The notes: generated by a model not told the origin, from the letters alone. 60,390 nt of DNA from Mesostigma viride (GCA_009746045.1 RPFO01000787.1:1-60390); one strand, 5' to 3'. Shown: positions 14,214-25,061, numbered from the stretch's first letter. Numbers and translations: made by a program.

Positions 14214-14437
14214 CTTGCGAATGCCAAACTGCTGCATGCCGAGCGCCAGCAGCGTATCAAGCCCCGTGAGCAGCACGCCCCAGTGCAGGCTGAGGCCCGT
14301 GAGGATGTGGATGGCCGTCGCCGTGCCCATCACGTAGCCCACGTCGGCCGCGATCGAAGCAAGCTCCACGCACAGCCACAAGACGATGCGCACAAAGGAG
14401 GGGTACTCCAGGCGACACTCGAGCGCCAGGTTGCGGC
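14214..14437 (-). CDS. NRAMP: NRAMP-family metal transporter, exon 2
   Basis: Exon 2 encodes membrane segments 3 and 4 with their loops. Readable blocks are NLALECRLEYPSFVRIVLW, CVELASIAADVGYVMGTA, and LLTGLDTLLALGMQQFGIRK. They align with the family pattern of VTGRHLA, a CRxEYP block, an AEIAxxxxDIxEVIG block and a QxYGIRKLE block. The acceptor is CAATTACAG and the donor is AAG|GTAGAG. Joined to exon 1 the junction reads VTG-RNLALE, with the codon split ACTG|GC, which fixes both splice sites. In the DIPEVIG-type position the protein reads DVGYVMG, so it is a divergent family member. Confidence 0.9.
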
Positions 14438-14460
14438 CTGTAATTGGTTTTGTGATTTGT

Positions 14461-14672
14461 TGGTTGGTGGGTGGGTGGGTGGGTGGGTGGGGTGGGTGGG
14501 TGTGGGTGGGTGGGTGGGTGGGTGGGTGGGTGGGTGGGTGGGTGGGTGGGTGGGTGGGTGGGTGGGTGGGTGGGTGGGTGGGTGGGTGGGTGGGTGGGTG
14601 GGTGGGTGGGTGGGTGGGTGGGTGGGTGGGTGGGTGGGTGGGTGGGTGGGTGGGTGGGTGGGTGGGTGGGTC
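14461..14672. repeat. (GTGG)n microsatellite in NRAMP intron 1
   Basis: About 210 bp of nearly pure GTGG/GTGGG repeat on the plus strand. In the sense strand of the NRAMP gene this is (CCAC)n, lying about 25 bp upstream of the exon 2 acceptor, where a polypyrimidine tract is expected. A GT-rich, purine-interrupted stretch follows to about 14,810. Confidence 0.97.
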
Positions 14673-15592
14673 GGTCAGTTGTTGTTCATAGTTGTTGTGG
14701 TTGTTTGCTGGGCTGCTTGCTTGGGGGAAGGGGGAGTGTTTGTGTGTGTGTGTGCGCGCGGGTGTGTGAGTGTGTGTTCGTGAGTGTGCGTGTGTGTGCC
14801 ACGGGGAAAGGGGGGAGGAGGGTAGGGGAAAGGGGTGTTGTGGGGATATGTGACAGGGAAGGGGGGGGATCCCTTGGGTCATGGAAAGAATGGGAGGCCA
14901 TCCAACGGACTCATACGCAGGGTCCCTGGTCTGCATCACGCAACTGCATTTCACCAGGCAAGAGCCAGCCATGCTTCAGAAGGCCTACCCCACAGGTAAG
15001 CACAGACAATTTGGCCAGTAACTAGTGGGTAACAAGGGGTGCTGCCACAGTGCAAAACAGCTGTTTCTTGACTGATAAGAAAACATTTATTTGTGGCACT
15101 GCAGGGAAGGTGGACTTCGAGCACACAAATGTGTGCTTGATCACGCGTGCACGAATTCTAACAGCGCCCGCCTTAAGAACCGAATGGCACACTTGGATCC
15201 AATGTGAGTCGTAATGAAGGCCGAAGGCGTCATGCTGGTGTCACCACAGGCTGCAGGCATATGGCTCTGCGCTGTCGTACCATGGCCTCTTTGGCCAGGG
15301 TATGGCTAAGCACAGCCAGATCCGCGCCTCTCACGAAACCGGTCCTGCCGCCGTAAACCTGGAGGAAAGCCTTGGTGGTCGACAATGCAGCGGGCTAAGG
15401 CAGGTCCATGCGGGAGAATACCACATACTGTGGCGAATTTTAATAAAAGGTACACCCATGCCTCTGTTGGTAACAAGTTTCACGACAGCCTCACAACTGG
15501 CACAGTCAAGCGTCCAATAGCCCAACAACTTCGTACGCGAACGATCGTTATTCTGAGGGCTGATGCCCTGAGTTGACAGCATGTTCACTCAC

Positions 15593-15926
15593 CAGTCACA
15601 ATGCTGAGCCTGGAGACCATGTGCTGAAAGAGCAGGCCCATGCCATTCGCTATAAGCAGCACCCATAAAGGCTTGTACCGGAATTGCGACCCTGACTCCA
15701 TATCCACAACGATCTGCCCCGGGTCAACATAGACGGTCGCAATTAGTAAACCTGGTCCAAGGAAAGCGAAAAACTTTCGCCAAGGAGGGTCAGAATTCTT
15801 GATGACAATCTCGTCCTCGTTATTGTTACCGCTGGTCGCGTTTTTCACATGGGGGGTTGTAGGGACGCTTTTCTTCGGAACAAGGGTCCATTTGCCTCTC
15901 CCTTCGGCCTTCTCGACGTCAAACAT
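15593..15926 (-). CDS. NRAMP: NRAMP-family metal transporter, exon 1 (N-terminus)
   Basis: NRAMP proteins are proton-coupled carriers of Mn2+, Fe2+ and related metals in the plasma membrane or in vacuole and endosome membranes. The start ATG at 15926 sits in a good context (GCCACCATG). A hydrophilic N-terminus of about 50 residues precedes FFAFLGPGLLIATVYVDPGQ, which is membrane segment 1, and PLWVLLIANGMGLLFQHMVS, segment 2, ending RLSIVTG at the donor GTGAGT. The normal segment 1 metal-site motif is DPGN; here it is DPGQ, a change at a metal-coordinating residue. A CTTTTTCTTAG just upstream of the start could be an acceptor, so a 5' exon is possible. The gene is divergent from the SF3B3 gene, with about 1 kb between the starts. 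Confidence 0.9.
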
Positions 15927-16972
15927 GGTGGCGCCGGTCTTCTAAGAAAAAGAAAATATCAATTGACCTACTTACTTAGCCGAGAAAAGTTTGCTATAAC
16001 CGATACAATAAACGGAAATGCGCGGCAAGGGATGCATTCCATGAGCCTATGATTCGTTAATATGGATTGCATTAAGCAGTAATTCCAAACCATGCGTCCG
16101 CCATCGTCGCCTCGTCAACACCTGATCCCGAGATATTTGTCGCCCGCGCTGATGAACGTGCCTCGATAAGCTTGGTTCTGATTGAAGTGGGTAATACTCA
16201 TAGAATATGAAGTGGGTCGGTGTGCACTGTGCAGCAGCTGATACTTGATAGTTGATAGTCGCTCATCGACAAAATGATTGTTAAGGGGAACGCAGTTTTG
16301 TTAGAGGCCTACGTAGTTATTATCATTCGAGGCCCACCCCTGGACTATCACGAACAAGCGAATAAAACTTCGTTCAGGACCAGGACGACATCACCGTTCT
16401 GACTTCTGAGTTGTGAGTCCTGAGCTTCTAGCTCTTGTAATAAGAATACATACTTGTATGTTGTAGAAATAGTATGGTAGATACAGCAACGAGATACGTT
16501 TCACACCGGCGTGGGACACAACAACAACAACAACAACAACAACAACGTTTCACACCAGCTTGAGACTACCGCATTCGTTCATACTAGCCACTAGCCAGGT
16601 CGCATACACAGGGCATGCGGCGCGGCGATTCGCGACAAGGGGGCCGAGGTCAGATGATGCGTTGCTGGGGGTGCGTTGCGGGCTGCAAGCAGTGAAGTCC
16701 CGAAGCCCGCCATACCTGCAAGCTGTAAGTTCCAATTTCCCGAAGCTGCAGCGCACGCGGGGGGGAATGCACACGGGAAAAACATAGGTCTACCCTGTAA
16801 CTCTGCGCTTTCCCGTATGTGTGAATGGGAACGTAGCTGCGGTTGCCTGCCGGCGCACTTGTATGGCTAGGTCGCTTTCTTTGGCTGCAAGGACCGCGCC
16901 TGGGGTTATATAGACAGCTTGTAGGCATCAGAAAAGAGTTGGCTTTTGTTATAAGACAGTCAGCTTTCCAAC
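15927..16972. promoter_or_regulatory. Divergent promoter region between NRAMP and SF3B3
   Basis: This 1,046-bp spacer separates the divergent start codons and should hold both promoters and 5' UTRs. I see no gene in it. It carries an (ACA)n run at about 16,517-16,546 flanked by a short direct repeat, TTTCACACCRGC, near 16,499 and 16,548. A weak TATA-like TTATATAG lies near 16,906, some 65 bp before the SF3B3 start. The left half is AT-richer than the flanking exons. Confidence 0.45.
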
Positions 16973-17449
16973 ATGCATCTGTACGCGCTCACCTTGCAGC
17001 GTGCGACGGCCATCACGTGCGCCATCCATGGTAGTTTTTCTGGGACGAAGGGGGTTCAGGAGATTGCGGTTTCTCGTGGCAAAGTCTTGGAGTTGATGCG
17101 GCCAGGGGAAAATGGGAAGTTGCTGACGTTGATGGCCGTGGAAGTTTTCGGATGTATCCGGTCTCTCGGGTGCTTCCGTCTTACCGGCTCGCAAAAGGAT
17201 TATCTTGCCGTTGGTTCCGACTCTGGACGGATAGTGATCCTCGAGTACAACAAGGACAAGAATCACTGGGACAAAGTTCACCAAGAAACCTTCGGGAAAT
17301 CCGGTTGCCGTAGGATTATCCCTGGGCAGTACCTTGCCTGTGACCCGAAGGGCCGTGCTCTCATGATCGGAGCTATCGAGAAGCAGAAGTTCGTGTATGT
17401 TCTGAACCGCGACAGTGCGTCCCGCTTGACAATTTCCTCGCCGCTGGAG
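16973..17449 (+). CDS. SF3B3: Splicing factor 3B subunit 3 (SF3B3/SAP130), exon 1
   Basis: Exon 1 encodes residues 1-159 and opens MHLYALTLQRATAITCAIHG, nearly the family N-terminus. Further conserved blocks are FSGTKG, EIAVSRGKVLELMRP, VEVFGCIRSL, KDYLAVGSDSGRIVILEY, QETFGKSGCRRI and LNRDSASRLTISSPLE. These form the first blades of the N-terminal beta-propeller. The donor is GGAG|GTAAGA and the exon ends on a codon boundary. Confidence 0.96.
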
Positions 17450-19312
17450 GTAAGAATTTTCGCTGCGAATGCTGCCTCATACTTCTAGCTACAACATCTG
17501 CACTCATCCACATACCAGCACACAACTCCCTGTCAAGTCACCGTGAAGCCATGGTGTATACATTACCAGCTTCATGGTGTTTTCAGTAGTGTTGCTAGCG
17601 TCTCTATGTACGGATGCCCACTTGGTACCACCCTGTAGGGCACCCATTTGGGACCCATTGGTAGGGTGGGCAGATTACATCTGTGCCCCTTGGTGACAGT
17701 GGCACACGCATGCGCGCGTGGGAGGCACATGCACATTACCCCTGTCATAACAGCGATGCCATTACCACATTGTACTTTTTATCGCAAGTGTTTCAAGCAA
17801 CTGGGGGGCGTGGTGGGGGCTATCTGGGGCAGATTCTAATAAAACTGCATCTTGTGTCTGGGTCCGGTAGGGGACAAGCCCATGCCTCGAGGCTGGCTAA
17901 GCAGTTTGGAGGCAAACCTTCACGCCTCTGTAGCGAGCATTTACAGGCAGAGGAGTCACGTTCGTTGGTGTCTGTCTCTTGGGCCATCTGCTGCTATGCC
18001 AGAAACGTTGGTTGATGTGCCGTGAATCTTGATTGCCATGCCATGCACGTTGGTTGGTTGCTGTGCCATAACCGTTGATTGCTGTGCCATGAACTATTGA
18101 CGGCCGCGTCTGTGGCACCCATTCCTCCCTCCTGCTTTGCCACTTGTCACGTGGATGTGGGTAGCCTTGTCATGCCGATCGGCGCACGGCCATGTCGTGA
18201 ACAGTGCGCGCCATGTTTGTGCCGTCTTTGTATAGGTGGATGTGGGTATGCTACTGGCATCAAGGCACGGGGTCGAGGGTGGCAGGGTGTTCACTAACGT
18301 TATATTCCTAGGTATGGTAACGAGCTATGCTTACGAAGCAGATGTCGGGTTTATGCTGGCATTCCGCATATGCTCATGTGCTCTGCAAGGTGCATGGAAT
18401 GGGGAGCTTGAGGACGGCTGGAGGTTGTCACAGATTGCTGGATATGGATGGAGGGTTGTGGGAGGGCTGATAAGGACTCAAGCGGGCTCCTGTACGGCGT
18501 TGTTTGGTCTGTCTTGGCCTGCTGCGCTGCCACCTGTTCCACCCAAGTAGTTGGCCAGGGACGCTGTACACTCCCCCGTTCCCTGCACACAAGGTGCCCC
18601 GATATCCATGAGACATGGCCCACCCAACCCACAACCAAACCCACAAGAAACCCCGTCGCCACCCCCTGTGGAAACCTGCGTTGTCAGACCATGCTTGAAA
18701 GAAGGGGTCGGCCTCACGAAGCCGAGTGCCCCTGCTTCTGCAGCGGCCATGCTTCCATAATGTCGATAGCAGAGCCAAACATGTTTCCCCTTCAATGATC
18801 TCCTTTGCTTATCATTTTCTTATTGTGATTATTATTCTTCGTGTCCTTTGTCTTATCCATGTTCGTGTTTGCCTTTTTTGTGTGCGTCTTTGAAAGGCCA
18901 TCTTCCTAATATGCTCTAGGGTTTGTGCCATAAGATCTTATCGTTCCCCTGCCCGCACAATCCCGTGGTGCATGCTTTTGTCTTGCCTTGTTGTCACGTT
19001 GGACTGCACACCTTTTCTCTAGGCCATGCCTTCTGCCTTGGAGCAGGCATGTTGGTATGCAGTCTTTTTACGTTGCCCACACCCACGAATAGTGCTGTTG
19101 AACAATTTCTTGGTCCGCTACCCAGCGGCTGGCAATCATGAGCCTGATTCCGCACACCCAATTTGTGGCACCCTGGCCCTTCCTTGTTGTTGCCCCCCCG
19201 TGCAATGTGTGTTTCGTCGCATGCGCGGCTGCTGACCACGCGCATCTCCCCTGCACACACACCATGTCCACATGCCCCCCCCCTGCCTCCCCCCCCGACA
19301 CCCCCCCCCCAG
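17450..19312 (+). other. SF3B3 intron 1
   Basis: A 1,863-bp intron with a consensus GTAAGA donor and a long C-run before the acceptor (about 19,276-19,310). It contains no gene. Around 18,010-18,110 there is a short imperfect repeat built on GTTGATTGCTGTGCCATG, about three copies. The rest looks unique. Confidence 0.85.
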
Positions 19313-20392
19313 GCGCACAAGTCACACACCATCGTGCTCGCGCTCACCGCGGTCGATGTCGGCTTTGACAACCCCGTCTTTGCGGCCCTGGAGCTCGACT
19401 ATGGTGACGTGGACACAGACGCCAGTGGCGAGGCTGCGGCCGAGGCCCAGAAGCACCTGACCCTGTACGAGCTGGACCTGGGCCTCAACCACGTCGTACG
19501 CAAGTGGTCTGAACCGGTCGACCATGGTGCAAACCTGCTCATCCCTGTGCCAGGTGGTGGCGACGGCCCTGGTGGCGTGCTCGTGTGTGCGGAAAACTTC
19601 ATCATCTTCAAGAACCAGGAACACGCGGATGTCCGGGCGCTCATTCCCCGGCACCCAGACCTCCCTGGGGACCGCAGCGTGCTGATCGTGTCGTGGGCGA
19701 TGCACCGCCAGAAGAGCTTCTTTTTCTTCCTCGTCCAGTCGGAGTACGGCGACCTGTACAAGGTCACGCTGACGTACGAGGAGGAGGTGGTGAGTGACCT
19801 CACCATCAAGTACTTTGACACGATCCCTGTCGCGACCGCGCTCTGCGTGCTGCGCATGGGCTTCCTCTTTGCCGCGTCCGAGTTTGGCAACCACGCACTC
19901 TACCAGTTTGAGGGCATCGGCGAGGCGGACGACGATGTGGCGTGCTCCGCGCTCTCTCTCGTCGCGACCGAAGACGAGGGCTACGCGGCGTCCTTCTTCG
20001 CGCCACGGCCCCTGCGCAACCTGGCGGTCATCGACGAGGTCGAGTCCCTCGCGCCGCTCATCGACATGAAGGTGGCTAACCTGCTGGGGGAGGAGACGCC
20101 GCAGATCTTTGCGCTGTGTGGGCAGGGCCCACGGTCCACCCTGAGGATGCTTCGCCCGGGGCTTGGCGTGACCGAGATGGCGGTGTCAGAGCTGCCGGGC
20201 CACCCGAGCGCGGTCTGGACGGTCAAGAAGGCGGCGACCGACGAGTTTGACGCGTACATTGTGGTCTCGTTCGTCAACGCCACGCTGGTGCTAAGCATTG
20301 GCGAGACAGTCGACGAGGTGTCGGACAGCGGGTTCCTGGGCACCATGCCGTCGCTGCACGTGTGCCTCATGGGGGACGACTCGCTCTTGCAG
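19313..20392 (+). CDS. SF3B3: Splicing factor 3B subunit 3 (SF3B3/SAP130), exon 2
   Basis: Exon 2 encodes residues 160-519 and starts AHKSHTIVLALTAVDVGFD. Family blocks follow in order: TLYELDLGLNHVVRKWSEP, VPGGGDGPGGVLVCAENFI, FFFLVQSEYGDLYKVTL, IKYFDTIPVATALCVLRMGF, LFAASEFGNHALYQFEGIG, GPRSTLRMLRPGLGVTEMAV, ELPGHPSAVWTVKK, then FDAYIVVSFVNATLVLSIGE. This is the middle propeller region, matched by the MMS1_N family. The acceptor is CCCCCCAG before GCGCAC and the donor is TTGCAG|GTGGGT. The next intron opens with a G-rich (GTGG) run. Confidence 0.97.
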
Positions 20393-21231
20393 GTGGGTGG
20401 GTGGATGGGTGGATGGGTGGGTGGGGGCGGGGGTGGGGGTGCAGGTATTTGGAATCAGGGGTTTGGTTGCCTTGTCTAAGTTAAGTTTTGTCTGGGGTTG
20501 CGCGCATGATGGGGGGGTAGTGCGGCGATGTGAGTGAACTGGTGATGGGTGAGAATGATGGGGCCGGCGTGGTTTTTATTGAGAGGGCACACAATGACGA
20601 GACCACCTGCTTATTAGTTTTGTAAATCGAAAGCACCGCAAGGGACATCCTGGTGGAGCGAGGAACTAGATCTGGAAAAGATATTTCTGTGCAATGCCTT
20701 CAAGAAGGTGTGGTAGTTGGTGATGCTTGTGGTGCTGCCCGTGCGAGGGATAGCTGGCTCCAAGGCAGGTGGCGGGTGCTGGTGATCATTCGATCGGACG
20801 TTTCCCTCTCTGAGTAAACATTCACCAATCTTGTATGCTTTTCTTCCCGCGTAGACATGCACGAACATGCTCGGCGCGTACTCGGGTTGTACGTATATTT
20901 TGCCTCGGTGGTCCCAGATGTACTTGCACGACCATGTGCACACTGCCTCTTGCCTCTGGCCGGGATCGATCCTCTACTGCCCTGCAATGCAATCCCCCTT
21001 TTGGTCGAGTTCCAACGCCACACCGACTCCATGCACGTGTGCTTTGCTCTTGACCTGTGTGTTGGGCTGGTGGCATGTATCAACCTGAAAGATTACATGC
21101 ATGACCATGGCTCCCTTATGGTCATATAGCCTATGATCAAATAGCCTATATGCCCGGTATTGATTTATGACCATTCCTCCCCCGACCGACCGCGAACTCG
21201 TGCATGCCCCCCCCCCCGCATGCCCCGTCAG
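20393..21231 (+). other. SF3B3 intron 2
   Basis: An 839-bp intron. It begins with about 45 bp of GTGGGTGGATGGGTGG-type sequence and ends with a C-run 10-20 bp before the CAG acceptor. Between these I see nothing recognisable. Confidence 0.85.
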
Positions 21232-23469
21232 GTGCACCCCTCTGGCATCCGCCACATCCACCCCGAGGGACGCGTGATCGAGTGGAAGGCGCCCGGCCGC
21301 AAGAGCATCATGCGCGTCGCTGCCAACGGGCAGCAAGTGGCCGCCGCAATGTCCGGTGGCGACCTGTTTGTGTTCGAGATGGACGCGCAGGGGGCGCTCG
21401 CAGAGGCTGGGACGCGGGAGCTCTCCGAGGAAGTGGCATGCTTGGCGCTGGCACCCATACCGGAGGGTCGGAAACGCGCCCGCTTCCTCGCGGTCGGGTT
21501 CTTTGACGGGACCATCCGCATCCTCTCGGCGGAGGACGAGGACCTTAAGGGCCTCGCGTTGCAGCAGGTGCCGTCGCCGCCAGAGTCGCTCCTCATCCTG
21601 ATGACCCCCGTCGGCGGCGGGGACGTCCGGGGCAGCGGCGCGCTATATTTAAACGCAGGGCTCCAGAACGGCGTCCTGTGGCGTACCGAGATCGACCAGG
21701 TCACGGGCGCGCTGTCGGACACGCGCACGCGCTTTGTGGGCGCCAAGGCTCCCAAGCTGTTCCCGCTCCAGGTGCAAGGCCAGCGGTCGATGCTGTGCCT
21801 GAGCAGCCGGGCGTGGCTGGGGTACTCGTCGCAGGGGCGCTTCACCGTGTCGCCGCTCTCGTACGAGTCGCTCGAGTTTGCGTCGTCGTTCTCGTCCGAC
21901 CAATGCCCCGAGGGCATCGTGGGCGTCTCGGGCGACAGCCTCCGCATTCTCTCGGTGGATCGGCTGGGCGAACAGTTTGACACGGCCAAGCTTCCGCTGC
22001 GCTACACGCCGCGCCGGTTCGTGATCAACGAGGAGGCCCGGTCACTGGTCGTGGTGGAGACGGACCACCAGGCGATGAGCGCGGACGAGCGGGCGGCCGC
22101 GATTCAGTCGGCTGTGGAGGCCCGGAAGCAGGCGGTGGCCGAGGCCAAGAAGGCGTCGGGGGATGGGAAATCTGGGGGTGGGGGCGATGGGGCGGTCAAG
22201 ATGGAGACCGACGGCGAGGGGGGCGGGGATGGGGCCCCTGCGGACGAGCCCGTGGAGGACGGGGACGGGGGGGCCAAGGAGGGGGAGGGGGAGGAGATGG
22301 TGCTCCCCGATGAGCAGTTTGGGGTGCCCCGCACGGTGGCTGGCAAGTGGTGCTCGTGTATCCGGGTTGTGTCCCTCGTGGACAACACCTTGGAGACGAG
22401 TGGCCTGTTGGAGCTCGAGGGCAACGAGGCGGCGCTGTGCGCGTGCCTGGTCACGTTCACGGATGGCAGCAACAAGCAGCCAACGAGTGACGGGGCACAG
22501 AAGTCGGGTGTGCCCCACGGTCAGCTCCTGCTCGCGGTCGGCACCGCAAAGGACTTGGTGCTGATGCCGCGGTCGTGCGCAGGCGGATATATCCACCTCT
22601 ACGAGTTTGTGGACGAGGGCAAGGGGCTGTCGCTTCTTCACAAGACGCCCGTGGACGACGCCCCGCTCGCGCTGTGCGCGTTCCAAGGGAAGCTTCTCGC
22701 AGGGGTGGGCAAGGTGCTCCGGGTGTACGACCTGGGCAAGCGCAAGCTACTGCGCAAGTGCGAGCACCGGGGTTTCCCCAACCTGATCGTCTCGATTACC
22801 TCGCATGGCGACCGGATCTACGTCGGCGATGTCCAGGAGTCCTTCTTCTTCGTCAAGTACAAGCGGGGAGAGAACGCGTTGTACATATTCGCCGACGACA
22901 CGGTGCCCCGGTGGGTCACGTCCTCGCTGCGGCTTGACTTTGATACCGTCATGGGCGGCGACAAATTCGGGAACGTGTTTGTCGCACGGCTGCCCGCGCA
23001 GCTGTCGGAGGAGATCGAGAACGACCCGACGGGCGGACGGCTCAAATGGGACCAAGGCAAGCTGAACGGCGCGCCCAGCAAGCTGAACGAGATCACGCAG
23101 TACCACGTCGGCGAGATCGTGACGGCGATGCAGAAGGTGACGATGCTCCCCGGTGGCGTCGAGGTCGTCTTGTTTTCCACCATCATGGGCGGCGTGGGTG
23201 CGCTCTTCCCCTTCTCTTCGCGCGAGGACGTGGATTTCTTCTCGCACCTCGAGATGCACCTGCGGCAGGAGTATCCACCACTGTGCGGGCGCGATCACAT
23301 GGCATACCGGTCCGCCTACTTCCCAGTCAAGGACACGGTGGACGGTGACCTGTGCGAGCAGTACGCGCTGCTGCCGCCAGAGCTGCAGGCGCGCATCGCC
23401 GAGGAGTTGGACCGGACACCGGGCGAGGTGCTCAAGAAGCTGGAGGATATCCGGAACCGCATGATGTGA
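21232..23469 (+). CDS. SF3B3: Splicing factor 3B subunit 3 (SF3B3/SAP130), exon 3 and stop
   Basis: SF3B3 is a scaffold of the SF3b complex in the U2 snRNP, needed to recognise the intron branch point in the nucleus. Exon 3 encodes residues 520-1264, starting VHPSGIRHIHPEGRVIEWKA and ending EELDRTPGEVLKKLEDIRNR before MM and the stop. The C-terminal CPSF_A-type propeller is clear: KLLAGVGKVLRVYDLGKRKL, IYVGDVQESFFFVKYKR, DTVMGGDKFGNVFVARLP, HVGEIVTAMQKVTMLPGG and SREDVDFFSHLEMHLRQEYP. The total of about 1,264 residues is slightly above the usual 1,210-1,220. The excess is mainly a Gly/Asp/Glu-rich insert at about residues 805-880 (22,086-22,325) and a short loop before HGQLLLAVGTAKDL. An AATAAA lies at 23,611, about 140 bp past the stop. 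Confidence 0.97.
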   Translation: MHPSGIRHIHPEGRVIEWKAPGRKSIMRVAANGQQVAAAMSGGDLFVFEMDAQGALAEAGTRELSEEVACLALAPIPEGRKRARFLAVGFFDGTIRILSAEDEDLKGLALQQVPSPPESLLILMTPVGGGDVRGSGALYLNAGLQNGVLWRTEIDQVTGALSDTRTRFVGAKAPKLFPLQVQGQRSMLCLSSRAWLGYSSQGRFTVSPLSYESLEFASSFSSDQCPEGIVGVSGDSLRILSVDRLGEQFDTAKLPLRYTPRRFVINEEARSLVVVETDHQAMSADERAAAIQSAVEARKQAVAEAKKASGDGKSGGGGDGAVKMETDGEGGGDGAPADEPVEDGDGGAKEGEGEEMVLPDEQFGVPRTVAGKWCSCIRVVSLVDNTLETSGLLELEGNEAALCACLVTFTDGSNKQPTSDGAQKSGVPHGQLLLAVGTAKDLVLMPRSCAGGYIHLYEFVDEGKGLSLLHKTPVDDAPLALCAFQGKLLAGVGKVLRVYDLGKRKLLRKCEHRGFPNLIVSITSHGDRIYVGDVQESFFFVKYKRGENALYIFADDTVPRWVTSSLRLDFDTVMGGDKFGNVFVARLPAQLSEEIENDPTGGRLKWDQGKLNGAPSKLNEITQYHVGEIVTAMQKVTMLPGGVEVVLFSTIMGGVGALFPFSSREDVDFFSHLEMHLRQEYPPLCGRDHMAYRSAYFPVKDTVDGDLCEQYALLPPELQARIAEELDRTPGEVLKKLEDIRNRMM

Positions 23470-23800
23470 GCGATGGCGGGCCCGCGGGTGGTTGTAGTAT
23501 TCGTGCTCCTTGTCGGCGCTGGCCGTGAATTCCCAATCAAAATTATTTAACGGGAAATCATAATAATCTGCCATGGGGCAACTTACGTCAAGTGCCGTGC
23601 ATTCTTTTTCAATAAAATGGCAAAACCTGACTATGCTTTGTCTTCATGTGGGGCGCTCCTTGGTGATTAGTTAGGCTGCTGGGCAGCTTACCCACCAGAT
23701 GCGAGGCCGGCGTTGACCACCGTATCTCCGGCCCTCGCATGGCACACACTCTGCCGATATATCTAGAGCACCCTCTGGCGCAAGCCCGGCCCTGGGCTAG
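23470..23800. other. SF3B3 3' UTR and spacer
   Basis: Probable 3' UTR of SF3B3 with an AATAAA at 23,611-23,616. Beyond it, up to the retroelement fragment, I see nothing recognisable. Confidence 0.5.
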
Positions 23801-23930
23801 CGCGAGAAGCAGGACCTGTTCAAGGTCCTGGTTCTCCCGGTTCTTACGTATGGCGCCAAGACGTGGACCCTCACAGTCGACCTCGAGAAAAAGCTGGACG
23901 GCGCGGTCACCAATACTTATTTATCCTATA
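23801..23930 (+). pseudogene. Non-LTR retrotransposon reverse transcriptase fragment
   Basis: The plus strand reads DLFKVLVLPVLTYGAKTWTL followed by TVDLEKKLDGAVT. This matches the block just after the palm domain in many non-LTR (LINE-like) reverse transcriptases (LVLPVLLYGxETWTL...LxxKLDG). An in-frame stop lies just upstream at 23,798 and the similarity ends near 23,930, so it is a short relic. Confidence 0.65.
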
Positions 23931-24066
23931 TATTAAAAATATAATTACTTACAGCAGAGTGAAATCACTCAAACCAAAGCAAACGCCCAGCTATAAACCT
24001 ATATACAGAGCCATGTCAAAGCTCTATACTACGATAAGACCAATGGAAACGCCTAACGGGAGGAAC

Positions 24067-24480
24067 CTAATAGCCCTGCTGCACCGCAAAATCAGCCCGC
24101 GTACGGCGGAGCATGATGTCAGCCATGGCCCGAGTCAGCGCCACCGACAAGCGCTGACGCCAATATGACGTCCAGGTCCGCGCCGACCATGGGGCCCGCT
24201 GGCCCTCCAGGTCCAGCCGGTCCTCCCGGAGCCGGCAACACTCCTTGAAGAAGGCGGAGGTCAGGGGCCCCATGGCCCCAAACTCCTCCAGGACAAAGGG
24301 CACCACACGATGGTGCCCGACGTCGCCGTAGGCCAGGAGCTTGGCCCGCTCCGCCCGGTCGATCCGCCGTGTAACCTGCCGTGAGGGAGGCCCCAGCCAC
24401 GTGGCTAAGAGCCAAGGGCCGCGCCACCGAAACGTCAATAAGCAGATGCCGGCCACCCCCCTCAAAGTCCAGCACCACGA
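24067..24480 (-). pseudogene. Non-LTR retrotransposon C-terminal fragment, frameshifted
   Basis: Two overlapping minus-strand frames together resemble the C-terminus of algal LINE-like polyproteins. One gives VLDFEGGGRHLLIDVSVARP. The other gives RRIDRAERAKLLAYGDVG, HHRVVPFVLEEFGAMGP, WRQRLSVALTRAMADIML and ends RRTRADFAVQQGY before a stop. A frameshift near 24,370 separates them. It faces the reverse transcriptase fragment just upstream, so the two are separate insertions or an inverted rearrangement. Confidence 0.6.
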
Positions 24481-24835
24481 TGTCAGGCCGGTGGTTGGGG
24501 GAATAGAAGGCAGCTCGCCATCCGCATCCTCGGACCGGATGTTCGCGTGGGGGAAAACCGACCGAATCATGGCGAGCACCACCGCCATCATCCTATATAT
24601 AGCCATGTCACCGCTCCCGACTTCTGGCCTGCGCTGGTTGTCTCTTTGATGTCACAGTATCCCGCACTATTCAGGGCATCGCGACTTCCCCGCAAATCCA
24701 GAATTCAAGGCTGGGAATTACTGAACGCCAATACGAAAGATAAGGACCGACTGACCACCAACCCGCGCGAAGCGCCCGGCGAGCGAAGCGAGCTGTGCTG
24801 AAAGCGCACAGTAAGCACAGCGAGCTAGCGGCGAG

Positions 24836-24930
24836 CGGAGCGAGCACCGTACTGTTCAGCGGGCCGCGAGAGAAGCGAGCACCGTACTGTTCAGCGGGCC
24901 GCCAGCGAAGCGAGCACCGTACTGTTCCCC
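24836..24930. repeat. 35-bp tandem repeat, three copies
   Basis: The block GCGAGCACCGTACTGTTC recurs at 35-bp spacing (near 24,840, 24,875 and 24,910), with an intervening AGCGGGCCGC and a purine-rich AGCGAAGCGAGC joint. Related GCGAAGCGAGC motifs extend left to about 24,770 and right to about 24,960. Confidence 0.85.
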
Positions 24931-25061
24931 TCTACGGAGCTAGCGCAGCGAAGGACCACGTACTACGCAGCGGGCAGCGGGCAGTCCCTCTACCGCCCCA
25001 AAGAGCTTTTTTGGGCTGGGCGAAGCCAGCGGGTCACACTAGTTAACACTGCATTAAGAAC

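Noticed and set aside
22042-23574. Minus-strand frames opposite SF3B3 exon 3
   Set aside because: Antisense shadows of a well conserved coding exon.
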